Shown: in pieces, positions 17,104 to 25,716 of the stretch | Layout of the letters: each line of letters starts with the position of its first letter | Numbering within the stretch: the stretch's first letter is position 1 | From: Roseicyclus persicicus | Lineage (GTDB): Bacteria; Pseudomonadota; Alphaproteobacteria; Rhodobacterales; Rhodobacteraceae | Assembly: GCF_012395815.1 (NCBI RefSeq) | Contig: NZ_JAAZQQ010000003.1 | Coordinates: forward strand, 1 to 64,000 | Direction of reading: 5' to 3' | Length of the DNA stretch: 64,000 nt | Made by a program: the position numbers and the translations under genes | Notes under the pieces: model-generated | The model's input: the letters and a program-made list of their open reading frames with translations, nothing else | Told to the model about the DNA's origin: nothing | The model's database searches: none

Positions 17104-18588
17104 TCAAAGGAAGGCCGTCTCCTCGAAAGAGCGCAGTTTCCGGCTGTGGAGCCGTTCCAGCGGCATGTCGCGCAGCGCTTCCATCGCCCGGATTCCGATT
17201 TGCAGGTGCCGCGACACCTGCGTCTTGTAGAAGGCCGAGGCCATGCCGGGCAGCTTCAGCTCGCCGTGCAGCGGCTTGTCGGACACGCACAGGAGCGTGC
17301 CATAGGGCACCCGGAAGCGGAACCCGTTGGCGGCGATCGTGGCGCTTTCCATGTCCAGCGCGATGGCCCGGCTCTGGCTCAGGCGCTGCACCGGGCCGGT
17401 CTGGTCGCGCAGTTCCCAGTTGCGGTTGTCGAGGCTGGCCACCGTGCCCGTGCGCATGATGCGCTTGAGCTCGTAGCCCTCCAGCTCGGTGACGCTGGCC
17501 ACCGCCTGTTCCAGCGCGACCTGGATCTCGGCCAGCGCCGGCACCGGCACCCAGACGGGCAGGTCGTCGTCCAGCACCTTGTCCTCGCGCAGGTAGGCAT
17601 GGGCGAGCACGAAATCGCCCAGCCGCTGCGAGTTCCGCAGCCCGGCGCAGTGCCCGACCATCAGCCAGGCATGCGGGCGCAGCACCGCGATATGGTCGGT
17701 CGCGGTCTTGGCGTTGGACGGGCCGACGCCGATGTTGACCAGCGTGATGCCGTTCCCGTCCGCCCGTTTCAGGTGGTAGGTCGGCATCTGCGGCATCTTG
17801 GGCGGCTGGTGGATCGGCGCGTCGGGGTCGGTGATCTCGACATTCCCGGTGGCGACGAAGCCGGTGTAGCCGCTGGCGGGGTCGGCCAGCATGGCGCGGG
17901 CGTAGGCCTCGAACTCGTCGACGTAGAACTGGTAGTTCGTGAACAGCACGTGGTTCTGGAAATGCGACGGGTCGGTGGCGGTGTAGTGCGCCAGCCGCGC
18001 CAGCGAGTAGTCAACGCGCTGCGCGGTGAAGGGCGCCAGCGGGTGCGCCCCGTCCTCGTAGGTGAAGCCCAGCCCGTTCACGATGTCGTCGTTGGTGGTG
18101 GCGAGGTCCGGCACGTCGAACACGTCGCGCAGGGTGAAGTCGCCCGCGCCTTCCTGCGGGACGGTGATGGTGCTGTCGTTGGCGACCGCGAAGTGGATCG
18201 GCATCGGGGTCATCGACGGCCCCACCTCGACCGGCACGCCGTGGTTGCGCACCAAAAGGCCGATCTGCTGGCGCAGGTAGTTGGCGAACAGGTCGGGCCG
18301 GGTGATGGTGGTGGCGTAGGTGCCGGGCTCGGCCACATGGCCAAAGCTCAGGCGGCTGTCGGTCACGGCGTAGGTGGTCGTGGTGATCCGCAGCTCGGGG
18401 TAGTAGGCGCGGAACCGCGTGTCGCCCGGCGCGCCGCTGGCCAGCGTCCCGGCAAAGCGGTCGCACAGGAACCGGACGGAGCCGCGATAGAGCGTCTGCA
18501 GGTAGGCCACCGCCTCGGCGGCGTCGGTGAACTGGCGCGGCTCGCCCTGGTCGGGCGTCGCGATCTTGTGCGCATGCACGTAGGTCAT
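17104..18588 (-). CDS. amn: AMP nucleosidase
   Basis: 494 aa, the usual size. Hydrolyses AMP to adenine and ribose 5-phosphate. The N-terminal AMN domain (about 1-180) is joined to a nucleoside-phosphorylase fold with ITLVNIGVGPSNAKTATDH and MVGHCAGLR; the C-terminal part has ALDMESATIAANGFRF (base and ribose site). SD AAGAGGG precedes the ATG. It follows adenine deaminase by 27 bases, so together they take AMP to hypoxanthine. Confidence 0.94.
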   Translation of the reverse strand: MTYVHAHKIATPDQGEPRQFTDAAEAVAYLQTLYRGSVRFLCDRFAGTLASGAPGDTRFRAYYPELRITTTTYAVTDSRLSFGHVAEPGTYATTITRPDLFANYLRQQIGLLVRNHGVPVEVGPSMTPMPIHFAVANDSTITVPQEGAGDFTLRDVFDVPDLATTNDDIVNGLGFTYEDGAHPLAPFTAQRVDYSLARLAHYTATDPSHFQNHVLFTNYQFYVDEFEAYARAMLADPASGYTGFVATGNVEITDPDAPIHQPPKMPQMPTYHLKRADGNGITLVNIGVGPSNAKTATDHIAVLRPHAWLMVGHCAGLRNSQRLGDFVLAHAYLREDKVLDDDLPVWVPVPALAEIQVALEQAVASVTELEGYELKRIMRTGTVASLDNRNWELRDQTGPVQRLSQSRAIALDMESATIAANGFRFRVPYGTLLCVSDKPLHGELKLPGMASAFYKTQVSRHLQIGIRAMEALRDMPLERLHSRKLRSFEETAFL

Positions 18589-18615
18589 GGGAACCCTCTT
18601 GTTCTTGTTCTCAGG

Positions 18616-20430
18616 TCAGTCCGCGGGGTCGAGGATCAGGTCGGTCAGCTGGAACCGGGTGACGTCCACCAGCCCCAGGTCCGAGATGCGCAGGCTGGGG
18701 ATGACAACCAGCGCCAGCAGCGAATGCTGCATGTAGGCGTTGTTGAGGGTGCAGCCACAGGCGGCCATCGCCTCGACCATGGCCTGCGCCTTGGCCGCGA
18801 CCTCGGCCGCCGGGCTGTCGGACATCAGGCCGGCGATCGGCAGCTCCACCAGCGCGATCTCGGCGCCGTCCTTCCACACCGTCACGCCGCCGCCCACCTC
18901 GGCCAGCCGGTTGGCCGCCGCCGCCATCAGCGCGCGGTCGGTGCCGACAACGATCATGTGGTGGCTGTCATGCGCGACGGTCGAGGCCATCGCCATCGGC
19001 ACGTCGTAGCCGAAGCCCGAGACGAAGCCGTTCACCACCTCGCCCGTGCCCCGGTGCCGTTCCACCAGCGCGATCTGGCACACGCCGCCCTGCCCCTCGA
19101 TCAGCCCGTCCACGACGGGCAACATCGCGGTCAGCGCCTCGGTCGGGGCCTGGTTCTCGACCACGCCGATGACGCGGACGGTGGCCTCGGCCGCGCCCCT
19201 GGGCGCCGCGATCTCGAAATCGGCGGCGGTCAGCGCGCGGCCGAGATGGACCGAGTTGCGCGTGTCGGCGGGCCAGTCGAGATGCGGGCAGTCGACAAGG
19301 CAGGTGCCGCCCTCGGCCACCTTGCGGCCGCGCGCGTAGACCGCCTCGACCGGCAGCGCCGCGAGGTCCGAGGTCACGATCATGTCGGCCCTGCGGCCCG
19401 GCGCGATCTGGCCGATCTCGCGCTCCAGCCCGAAGTGGCTGGCGGTGTTGATCGTCGCCATCTGCAACGCCACCAGCGGGTCGCAGCCGCAGGCGATGGC
19501 GTGGCGCACGGCGCGGTTCATGTGGCCCTCGTGGACCAGCGTGCCGGAATGGCAGTCATCCGTGCACAGGATCATGTTGCGCGGGTCCAGCCCGCGTTCC
19601 GTGATGGCCGTGATCTGCGCCTCGATGTCGTACCAGGCGCTGCCCAGCCGGATCATCGACCGCATCCCCTGCCGCATCCGGGCCACCGCGTCGGCCTCGC
19701 AGGTGCCCTCGTGGTCGTCGGCCGGCCCGCCCGCGACATAGGCGTGGAAAGACGGCCCAAGGTCGGGCGAGGCGTAATGCCCGCCGACCGTCTTGCCGGC
19801 CTTCTGCGTTTCCGCGATCTCGGCCAGCATCTGCTGGCTGCCGTTCACCACGCCGGGGAAATTCATCATCTCGCCCAGCCCGATGATCCCGGGCCAGCGC
19901 ATCGCCTCGGCCACGTCCTCGGGGCCGATCTCGTAGCCCGTGGTCTCCAGCCCCGGGGCCGAGGGCGCGCAGCTCGGCATCTGGGTCCAGATGTTGACCG
20001 GCTGCATCAGCGCCTCGTCATGCATCAGCCGCACGCCGCGCAGGCCGAAGACATTTGCGATCTCGTGGGGGTCGGTGAACATGCTGGTCGTGCCGTGCGG
20101 GATCACGGCGCGGGCGAATTCGGCGGGCGTCAGCATCCCGCTTTCGATATGCATGTGCCCGTCGCAGAGGCCTGGCACCAGGTAGCGGCCGCCAAGGTCC
20201 TCGACCCGCGTCTGGGGCCCGATGCAATGCGCCGCGTCCGGGCCGACATAGGCGAAGCGGCCATGCCGCACGGCGACCTGCCAGCCCTCCATCACCTCGC
20301 GGGTCTGCACCAGCACCACGCGGGCGCCCGTAAGCACGAGATCGGCCGGCGCGCGGCCGGCGGCGGTGGCGACGAGGTCCGACGCGACGTCGGCCCAGGC
20401 GGGAAAGGGGGAAAGGCTGCGCGGGTCCAT
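18616..20430 (-). CDS. ade: adenine deaminase (Ade type, amidohydrolase superfamily)
   Basis: 604-aa metal-dependent deaminase, adenine to hypoxanthine plus ammonia. Metal ligands begin with GHMHIES (HxH) in the first strand, then PHEIANVFG, and the CTDDCHSGTLVHEGH region. The long C-terminal domain (about 400-604) is the typical Ade beta-rich extension. SD AAGGGA. It is the upstream partner of amn; the unit could salvage or drain adenine nucleotides. Confidence 0.94.
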   Translation of the reverse strand: MDPRSLSPFPAWADVASDLVATAAGRAPADLVLTGARVVLVQTREVMEGWQVAVRHGRFAYVGPDAAHCIGPQTRVEDLGGRYLVPGLCDGHMHIESGMLTPAEFARAVIPHGTTSMFTDPHEIANVFGLRGVRLMHDEALMQPVNIWTQMPSCAPSAPGLETTGYEIGPEDVAEAMRWPGIIGLGEMMNFPGVVNGSQQMLAEIAETQKAGKTVGGHYASPDLGPSFHAYVAGGPADDHEGTCEADAVARMRQGMRSMIRLGSAWYDIEAQITAITERGLDPRNMILCTDDCHSGTLVHEGHMNRAVRHAIACGCDPLVALQMATINTASHFGLEREIGQIAPGRRADMIVTSDLAALPVEAVYARGRKVAEGGTCLVDCPHLDWPADTRNSVHLGRALTAADFEIAAPRGAAEATVRVIGVVENQAPTEALTAMLPVVDGLIEGQGGVCQIALVERHRGTGEVVNGFVSGFGYDVPMAMASTVAHDSHHMIVVGTDRALMAAAANRLAEVGGGVTVWKDGAEIALVELPIAGLMSDSPAAEVAAKAQAMVEAMAACGCTLNNAYMQHSLLALVVIPSLRISDLGLVDVTRFQLTDLILDPAD

Positions 20431-20490
20431 GGCGCAGTGTCCCTTATCGCCCAGCCGCCTGCAAGTGACGGCTGGATGACGGGCGCGACG

Positions 20491-20805
20491 TCAGAGGAGG
20501 TCGTCCTCCTCGTCCGAGATGTCGAGCTCCATCGCCTCGGCCCCGGCCTCGAGGTGGTCGGCGAAATGGGGGCTGCCCAGCAGGTAGTCGGCGGTCGGCG
20601 TCGTCGCCTCGGCGCGGGCGGTGTCGACGGCCTCGTCCCAGTCCTCGGGGTCGAAGCTGCCGCGCCCGATCCAGTAGAGCGCGACCAGCTCGGCCTGCTC
20701 GTCGTCGTTCATGCCCGCGATGAAGGCCCGAAGCTCGCCTTCGGCCCGGTTCATCTCGTGGCCCATCAGGATCACCTGCGCCACCTTGCGCACCGAGATC
20801 TCCAT
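20491..20805 (-). CDS. DUF3775 family protein
   Basis: 104-aa acidic, helical cytoplasmic protein starting MEISVRKVAQVILMGHEMN. AGGAGG lies 7 bases upstream, which decides this ATG against a longer frame opening at 20886. Blocks such as MNDDEQAELVALYWIGRG and PTADYLLGSPHFADHLEAG match DUF3775, a family of unknown function common in Alphaproteobacteria. The acidic tail DISDEEDDLL is notable. It lies upstream of ade on the same strand with 60 bases between. Confidence 0.8.
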   Translation of the reverse strand: MEISVRKVAQVILMGHEMNRAEGELRAFIAGMNDDEQAELVALYWIGRGSFDPEDWDEAVDTARAEATTPTADYLLGSPHFADHLEAGAEAMELDISDEEDDLL

Positions 20806-20896
20806 GGCGCGTCCCTCCTGTCCTCGCGTCTGTCCTGCCCGATCATAGCATACGGTCGCGCCGCGCCGGTCGTTGATCTGGCGCAAACGGTGGCGG

Positions 20897-21628
20897 TCAG
20901 AAGAACAGGCGCCGGTAGAGCCCGTGGGGCAGGAAGGCGCTGCCCCGGAAGGCGAGGCTGAACAGGGTCGGGAAGCTGCGCGCGAAGCGGCTGCCGCACA
21001 TGTGCTGGAAGAAGATGTCTGCGGCCGGCTCCGGCTCCATGATGAAGGGCATGGAGAAGTCGTTCTTGTCGGTCAGCCGCGTCTTGATGAAGCCGGGGTT
21101 CACCAGCTGCACGTCGACGCGCGTGTCCTTGAGGTCGCCGTCGAGCGATTCCGCCAGCGAATAGAGCCCCGCCTTGGACGCGGCATAGCCGATGGCGCCC
21201 GGCAGCCCGCGGAACCCCGACAGGCTGCCGGTCAGCACGATGTGGCCTGCGTTCCTTGCCACGAAGGCGGGCACGACATGGCCCAGCACGCGGGCTGCGC
21301 CGGTCAGGTTCACGTCGAACATGGTCTCGACCGCCTCGGCGTCCCAGTTCGTCGCCGGCACGGGCCAGTAGACGCCGGCGAGGAACACCATGCCGTCGAT
21401 CTCGCCCACCTCGGACCACGCGCGCGCCACGCTGTCGCGGTCGGCGATGTCCATCGCCACGCAGGTCGCCCGCCCCGGCAATTCGGCGGCCAGCGCCTCG
21501 AGCCGCTCCATCGACCGCGCCGACAGGACCAGCTCCACCCCCGCCCGGCTCATCTTGAGCGCCAGCGCGCGGCCCAGGCCCTCGGACGCGCCCACCAGCC
21601 AATAGCGTTTTCCGCTCCAGTCCCGCAT
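20897..21628 (-). CDS. short-chain dehydrogenase/reductase, sigma-E operon
   Basis: 243-aa classical SDR. NAD(P) motif is VGASEGLGRALA (residues 12-23). The catalytic Ser135 (TGSLSG), Tyr148 and Lys152 (YAASK) are all present. The C-terminal part is hydrophobic (FARSFPTLFSLAFRGSAF), suggesting a membrane-near lipid substrate. Last gene of the four-gene operon running from the FAD oxidase at 24938; SD AAGGAG. In Rhodobacter sphaeroides a comparable operon is a direct sigma-E target (from memory). Confidence 0.88.
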   Translation of the reverse strand: MRDWSGKRYWLVGASEGLGRALALKMSRAGVELVLSARSMERLEALAAELPGRATCVAMDIADRDSVARAWSEVGEIDGMVFLAGVYWPVPATNWDAEAVETMFDVNLTGAARVLGHVVPAFVARNAGHIVLTGSLSGFRGLPGAIGYAASKAGLYSLAESLDGDLKDTRVDVQLVNPGFIKTRLTDKNDFSMPFIMEPEPAADIFFQHMCGSRFARSFPTLFSLAFRGSAFLPHGLYRRLFF

Positions 21629-21640
21629 CAGGGTCTCCTT

Positions 21641-22885
21641 TCAGATCGTGGCATGACGCCCGCCCTCGGGCAGCGGCGTCGTCGCCAGCACCGCCATCGC
21701 GCCCAGCTTCAGGACGCAGGGCACCAGCGCGTAGAGATAGGTCAGAAGGTCGAGCGCGCCCGGCGGGCTGTCGCCGCCCGACACGAAGCCCGCCGCATCC
21801 AGCGCGGGCAACAGGACGACGGCGGCGAAGGCCAGCGTCAGTTTCGACACGAAGGCCCAGAGCCCGAAGGCCGCCGCCGCCTCGGGCGCGACCTGTTCCA
21901 TGCGACGGGCGAAGAGCGCGGGCAGGAGGGCGAAATCGGCCCCCAGCGCGGCCCCCGAGGCGAGGCAGACGAGGGCGAAGAGCGTGGTGTCGCCGGCGCC
22001 GAGCGTGAGCACGACCGAGAAGGAGGCGATGGCAAGCGCCATGGCCGACAGCAGCATCGCGCGGGCGCCGAAGCGGGCGGCCAGCCGCGCCCAGACCGGC
22101 GCGGCCCCGGCGGCGGCTAGGAAGAACAACAGAAGGAGCGGCCCCTCCCACCCCGGGGCCTGCAGCACGCTTTCGACGTAGAACAGGAACAGGGTGGAGG
22201 ACACCGCCACGGGCGCCGCGTTCATCAGCGCGACCAGCAGCAGTCGCCGCGCGATGGCGTCGCCCAGCACCGCGCCGAAGCCCGAGGCGCCGGGCGCCGC
22301 GCCGCCCCCGGTCCAGTCCCGCCGCATGAGCCAGAGCGCGACGGCGCACAGCCCCGCGAAGCCCAGCGCGAAGTTGCCGTAGGGATCGCCGGTGGCGTCG
22401 AGGAGCGCGGGCGCGACGGCGGCGGCGCAGACCCCCAGCAGCGCGCCGGTCTCGCGCCAGGCGGCAAGGCGCAGGTAGCCCTGCGGCCCGAGGCGCGGGG
22501 CGGCGGCGACCCCCTGCGCGTACATGCAGATCGTCAGGAAGGAGAAGGCCGAGAACAGGCCCGTCATCGTCAGCGCGAACCACCAGACCGGCGCGATGGG
22601 GGGCGCCACGGCGAACAGCCCCAGCATCGACACCGCCAGCACCCCGACACCCCCCAGAACCGCCAGCGCCCGGTGCGCCCTGAGCCGCTGCGCCAGCCAG
22701 CCCAGCGCGGGGTCCTGCACCACGTCGAACAGGCGCAGCGCGAACAGCACGCCGGCCAGCGCCGTCAGCCCGACGCCGTAGTCGTCGACGTAGACCTTGG
22801 GCGCGTGGATGTAGATGGGCAGCCCGGCGGCCGCCAGCATCGCGGCAAAGACCGCGTAGCCGGGTCGCGACGGGGCATGGGACAT
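21641..22885 (-). CDS. MFS transporter (MelB/GPH-like), sigma-E operon
   Basis: 414 aa with about twelve helices. It begins MSHAPSRPGYAVFAAMLAAA, with the cation-symporter-like motif RLFDVVQDPALGWLAQRLRAH in loop 2-3 resembling the GPH (MelB) group. The start at 22885 lies 2 bases after the DUF1365 stop, favouring it over the 435-aa frame. The substrate is unknown; its place in an oxidative-stress operon suggests a lipid-related or photoproduct cargo (inference). Confidence 0.82.
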   Translation of the reverse strand: MSHAPSRPGYAVFAAMLAAAGLPIYIHAPKVYVDDYGVGLTALAGVLFALRLFDVVQDPALGWLAQRLRAHRALAVLGGVGVLAVSMLGLFAVAPPIAPVWWFALTMTGLFSAFSFLTICMYAQGVAAAPRLGPQGYLRLAAWRETGALLGVCAAAVAPALLDATGDPYGNFALGFAGLCAVALWLMRRDWTGGGAAPGASGFGAVLGDAIARRLLLVALMNAAPVAVSSTLFLFYVESVLQAPGWEGPLLLLFFLAAAGAAPVWARLAARFGARAMLLSAMALAIASFSVVLTLGAGDTTLFALVCLASGAALGADFALLPALFARRMEQVAPEAAAAFGLWAFVSKLTLAFAAVVLLPALDAAGFVSGGDSPPGALDLLTYLYALVPCVLKLGAMAVLATTPLPEGGRHATI

Positions 22886-22887
22886 GG

Positions 22888-23649
22888 TCAGGAGACTTCT
22901 TGCTCCGGCGGGGTCGGCCGCACGCGGTAGGGCGCGCCCTTCCACCACAGCTTCAGCGCCTGCCAGTGGATCAGGGCCAGCACCCGCCGCGCGCCGAGGG
23001 GGCGGCGGACGGCCGAGCGCAGGATGCCCCAGCTGGTCAGCGGCGCGCGCCTGCCGGTCAGCGTGGCCAGCACGCCCTCGTTCCCGGTGGAATAGTCGAT
23101 CCAGACCCCCACCCGGTCGTCGCGGATGTCGAAGCGGAAGGTGTAGCCGCCCTCGATCGGCTGGAACGGCGACACGTGAAAGATCTTCTGCGCGCGAAGC
23201 GTGTCCTCGCGCGTGATCGGCCGCTGGTCGTGGTGCGCGCAGAGGTAGGAATGCCGGTCGCCGAAGGTGTTCGTCACCTCGGCGATCACCGCGCGCAGCC
23301 GCGCCTGCCGGTCATGGGCCAGCCAGAAGGACACCGGGTTGAACACGTGCCCCAGCATCCGCGGCTGCGCGAGCAGCATCAGCCGCCCGTCGGTCACGTC
23401 CGACAGCCCATGCGCCGCCAGCACCTCGCGCGCCCAAGCCGCCCCGCGGCCCTGCTTCGGCGCGCCGCCGTGGTCGATGTCGTGCAGCGCCGTCAGACCC
23501 GCGCGGTTGCGGCCGAACAGCCAGGGGGCCCGCGGGCGGGCCTCCTCGGCGTCCAGCATCACGTAGTCGATGGAGTAGGTGAAGGCATTCTCCACCGCGC
23601 CCCGCCGCCCGTGGAAGGTGGACCCGGCGATATGATCGACCCGGCTCAT
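22888..23649 (-). CDS. DUF1365 family protein, sigma-E operon
   Basis: 253-aa protein with the DUF1365 blocks IAGSTFHGRRGAVENAFTY, FNPVSFWLAHD, FGDRHSYLC and KIFHVSPFQPIEGGYTF. The family has no proven biochemical role and is nearly always found beside an FAD amine-oxidase-like protein and a cyclopropane-fatty-acid-synthase-like methyltransferase, so a membrane-lipid modification is likely. It overlaps the oxidase stop codon (ATGA). No methyltransferase gene is in this window. Confidence 0.92.
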   Translation of the reverse strand: MSRVDHIAGSTFHGRRGAVENAFTYSIDYVMLDAEEARPRAPWLFGRNRAGLTALHDIDHGGAPKQGRGAAWAREVLAAHGLSDVTDGRLMLLAQPRMLGHVFNPVSFWLAHDRQARLRAVIAEVTNTFGDRHSYLCAHHDQRPITREDTLRAQKIFHVSPFQPIEGGYTFRFDIRDDRVGVWIDYSTGNEGVLATLTGRRAPLTSWGILRSAVRRPLGARRVLALIHWQALKLWWKGAPYRVRPTPPEQEVS

Positions 23650-24938
23650 GCCGCCAGCGCCGCCCCGTCGCGCGCGGCCATCGCCTCGACCACGTCCATG
23701 GCGCTGCCATAGCCGTCCTCGTGGAAGCCGTTCTTCATCCAGGCGCCGCAGAACCAGGTGTTGTTCTGCCCGTTCATCGCCCGCACCGCCCCCTGCGCCG
23801 CCAGCGCGGCGAGGTCGTAGACCGGGTGGCGGAACTCGGCCACGTCGTAGATCAGCTTGTCATCGATGGGCGCGCGGCTGTTCAGCGTGACGAACAGCGG
23901 GTCGCTTTCCGGGATCGGCTGCAGGCAGTTCATCCAGTAGGTCAGGTCGATGGGCCCGCCCTCGTGGCCGCGGCGCTCGGTGTAGTTCCACGACGACCAG
24001 GTCGCGCGGCGCCGGGGCATCGCGCGGGCGTCGGCGTGCAGCACGGCGGTGTTGGGCTGGTAGCGCACGGCGCCCAGCGCGGCGCTTTCCTGCGGGGTCG
24101 GGTCGGCCAGCATCCGCAGCGTGTCGTCGGAATGGGTGGCGAAGACGACCTCGTCGAACACCTCCCAGTGGCCCTGCCGCCGCACCTCGACGCCCAGCGC
24201 GGACCGCTTGACCGTCTCGATGGGGGACGCGAGCCGGATCTCGACGCCCTTCAGCATCATCGCCCGCTCCAGCCGCGTGACGTATTCGATGGACCCGCCC
24301 TTGACCGTGTACCACTGGTGCTGGCCGGTCGACTGCAGCAGGTGATGGTTGCGGAAGAACCGCACCAGCGCCTGCGCGGGGAAATCCATGATCTCCTCCT
24401 TGGGCGTCGACCAGATCGCGCCCGAGATCGGGGTCATGTAGTAGTCGCGGAACCAGCGGCCCATGCCCATCTGGTCCATCAGCTCGCCCAGCGTGATGGT
24501 CGAATCGGTCGCCACCCGTTCCGCCTCGGCGTTGAAGCGCAGGAGGTCGCGGATCATGCGCAGGAAGCCCGGGTTGGCGATGTTGCGCTTCTGCGCGAAC
24601 AGCGCGCCGAGGTTGCGCAGCCCGTATTCGATCGCGCCGCCGCCGATCGAGGCGGCAAAGCTCATGTCGGACTTCGCCACCGGCACGTCCAGCTCGGCGA
24701 AGAGGCGGGTCAGGTGCGGGTAGTTGGCGTGGTTGAACACGATGAAGCCCGTGTCCACCGGCTGGTCGCCATGCTTGCCGGCCACGATGGTGCGGGCGTG
24801 GCCACCCAGCCGCGGCTCGGCCTCGAACAGCGTCACCGAATGCTGGTCGGACAGGTGGTAGGCAGCCGCCATCCCCGAGATCCCTGCGCCGATCACGGCA
24901 ATACGTTTCGGCGCGGCGGCCGGCTGTTCGAATGGCAT
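23646..24938 (-). CDS. FAD-dependent amine-oxidase-like protein, first gene of the sigma-E operon
   Basis: 430 aa. The dinucleotide motif is IAVIGAGISGMAAAY (residues 13-27) with the FAD ribose Glu at E39 (LFEAEPRLGGHA). The C-terminal flavin-binding block is NTWFCGAWMKNGFHEDGYGSA. It belongs to the NAD(P)-binding, protoporphyrinogen-oxidase/desaturase-like group beside DUF1365 genes. The start at 24938 is chosen because a sigma-E promoter lies 45 bases upstream and the longer frame (25010) would begin at that promoter's -35. In R. sphaeroides related RpoE-controlled genes were linked to furan fatty acid formation (memory; exact orthology not testable here). Confidence 0.88.
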   Translation of the reverse strand: MPFEQPAAAPKRIAVIGAGISGMAAAYHLSDQHSVTLFEAEPRLGGHARTIVAGKHGDQPVDTGFIVFNHANYPHLTRLFAELDVPVAKSDMSFAASIGGGAIEYGLRNLGALFAQKRNIANPGFLRMIRDLLRFNAEAERVATDSTITLGELMDQMGMGRWFRDYYMTPISGAIWSTPKEEIMDFPAQALVRFFRNHHLLQSTGQHQWYTVKGGSIEYVTRLERAMMLKGVEIRLASPIETVKRSALGVEVRRQGHWEVFDEVVFATHSDDTLRMLADPTPQESAALGAVRYQPNTAVLHADARAMPRRRATWSSWNYTERRGHEGGPIDLTYWMNCLQPIPESDPLFVTLNSRAPIDDKLIYDVAEFRHPVYDLAALAAQGAVRAMNGQNNTWFCGAWMKNGFHEDGYGSAMDVVEAMAARDGAALAA

Positions 24939-24982
24939 GCGGTTTTGTCCCCTCAAGGTCGTCGAAATGCGCGTCCTGAGGG

Positions 24983-25009
24983 TTACGGGCCTCAAGCTGC
25001 GGCAGATCA
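24983..25009 (-). promoter_or_regulatory. ECF sigma-E promoter of the oxidase/DUF1365/MFS/SDR operon
   Basis: On the minus strand TGATCT (25004-25009) and CGTAA (24983-24987) are separated by 16 bases. The layout equals that of the divergent rpoE promoter (TGATCC-N16-CGTAA). TGATC plus CGTA is the element pair known for RpoE/ECF11 promoters in R. sphaeroides. Confidence 0.75.
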
Positions 25010-25022
25010 AAGAAAATAAATT

Positions 25023-25049
25023 TGATCCGGTCTAGGGAGAATCTCGTAA
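25023..25049 (+). promoter_or_regulatory. ECF sigma-E promoter of rpoE-chrR (autoregulation)
   Basis: TGATCC (25023-25028) and CGTAA (25045-25049) are separated by 16 bases. The start point would fall near 25056, so the ATG at 25057 cannot be the rpoE start, which supports the ATG at 25168 and a leader of about 110 bases. Confidence 0.8.
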
Positions 25050-25167
25050 CCCGGGTATGCTGCTGTCGAACGACCACGCTGACCAGCCAGCCGACGCCTT
25101 GCCGGGGCCCGCCGAAGCCCTGCATAAGGTGCGTCGGCCAGAAAGGCGTGCGCAGACCGTGACGGCA

Positions 25168-25707
25168 ATGGAAAAGACCGAAGCGCATTGGGTGGCCACC
25201 ATCGCCGCCATTGCGCAGAACCAGGATCAGAAGGCCTTCGCCGAGGTGTTTCGCCACTTCGCGCCGAAGGTGAAGGCGTTCCTGATCAAGTCGGGGGCCG
25301 ACGTGAGCCTCGCGGAGGAGTGCATGCAGGACGTGATGGCCACGCTCTGGCACAAGGCGCATCTCTACGACCCGTCGCGGGCCTCGGTCGCGACGTGGAT
25401 CTTCACCATCGCCCGGAACCGCAAGATCGACCTGCTGCGCCGCTACGCCCGGCCCGAACCCGAGGACCTGCCCTGGGGCCCCGAGGATGCACCGGACCAG
25501 GCCGACGTCATCGCGCTCCAGCAGGAATCGACCAAGCTCGCGGAGGCGATCCGCAAGCTCCCCGCAAAACAGCGGGAATTGATCGAACGCGCCTATTTCG
25601 GCGATCTGACCCACAGCGAAATCGCTGCGGAAACCGGATTGCCCCTTGGCACGATCAAGTCCCGCATTAGGTTGGCGCTGGAAAGGTTGCGCCACGCAAT
25701 GAATTAA
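25168..25707 (+). CDS. rpoE: ECF sigma factor RpoE (ChrR-partnered, ECF11 type)
   Basis: 179-aa sigma factor. Region 2 spans about residues 24-95 (AFAEVFRHFAPKVKAFLIKS, EECMQDVMATLWHKA, VATWIFTIARNRKIDLLRR), region 4 about 120-175 (LPAKQRELIERAYFGDLTH, SEIAAETGLPLGTIKSRIR). Sequence and partner match RpoE of R. sphaeroides, which drives the singlet-oxygen response. The start at ATG 25168 fits family length; a GTG at 25159 is possible. chrR follows 9 bases later, and the promoter is autoregulatory. Confidence 0.95.
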   Translation: MEKTEAHWVATIAAIAQNQDQKAFAEVFRHFAPKVKAFLIKSGADVSLAEECMQDVMATLWHKAHLYDPSRASVATWIFTIARNRKIDLLRRYARPEPEDLPWGPEDAPDQADVIALQQESTKLAEAIRKLPAKQRELIERAYFGDLTHSEIAAETGLPLGTIKSRIRLALERLRHAMN

Positions 25708-25716
25708 GGAGGCCGA

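Noticed and set aside
17056-20961. 1301-codon plus-strand open frame
   Set aside because: It covers amn, ade and the DUF3775 gene on the other strand. The translation is His/Arg/Gly-rich with no domain, so it is a shadow.
25057-25167. ATG at 25057 as rpoE start
   Set aside because: It would fall at or before the +1 of the sigma-E promoter, and the extra 37 residues do not resemble a sigma factor N-terminus.
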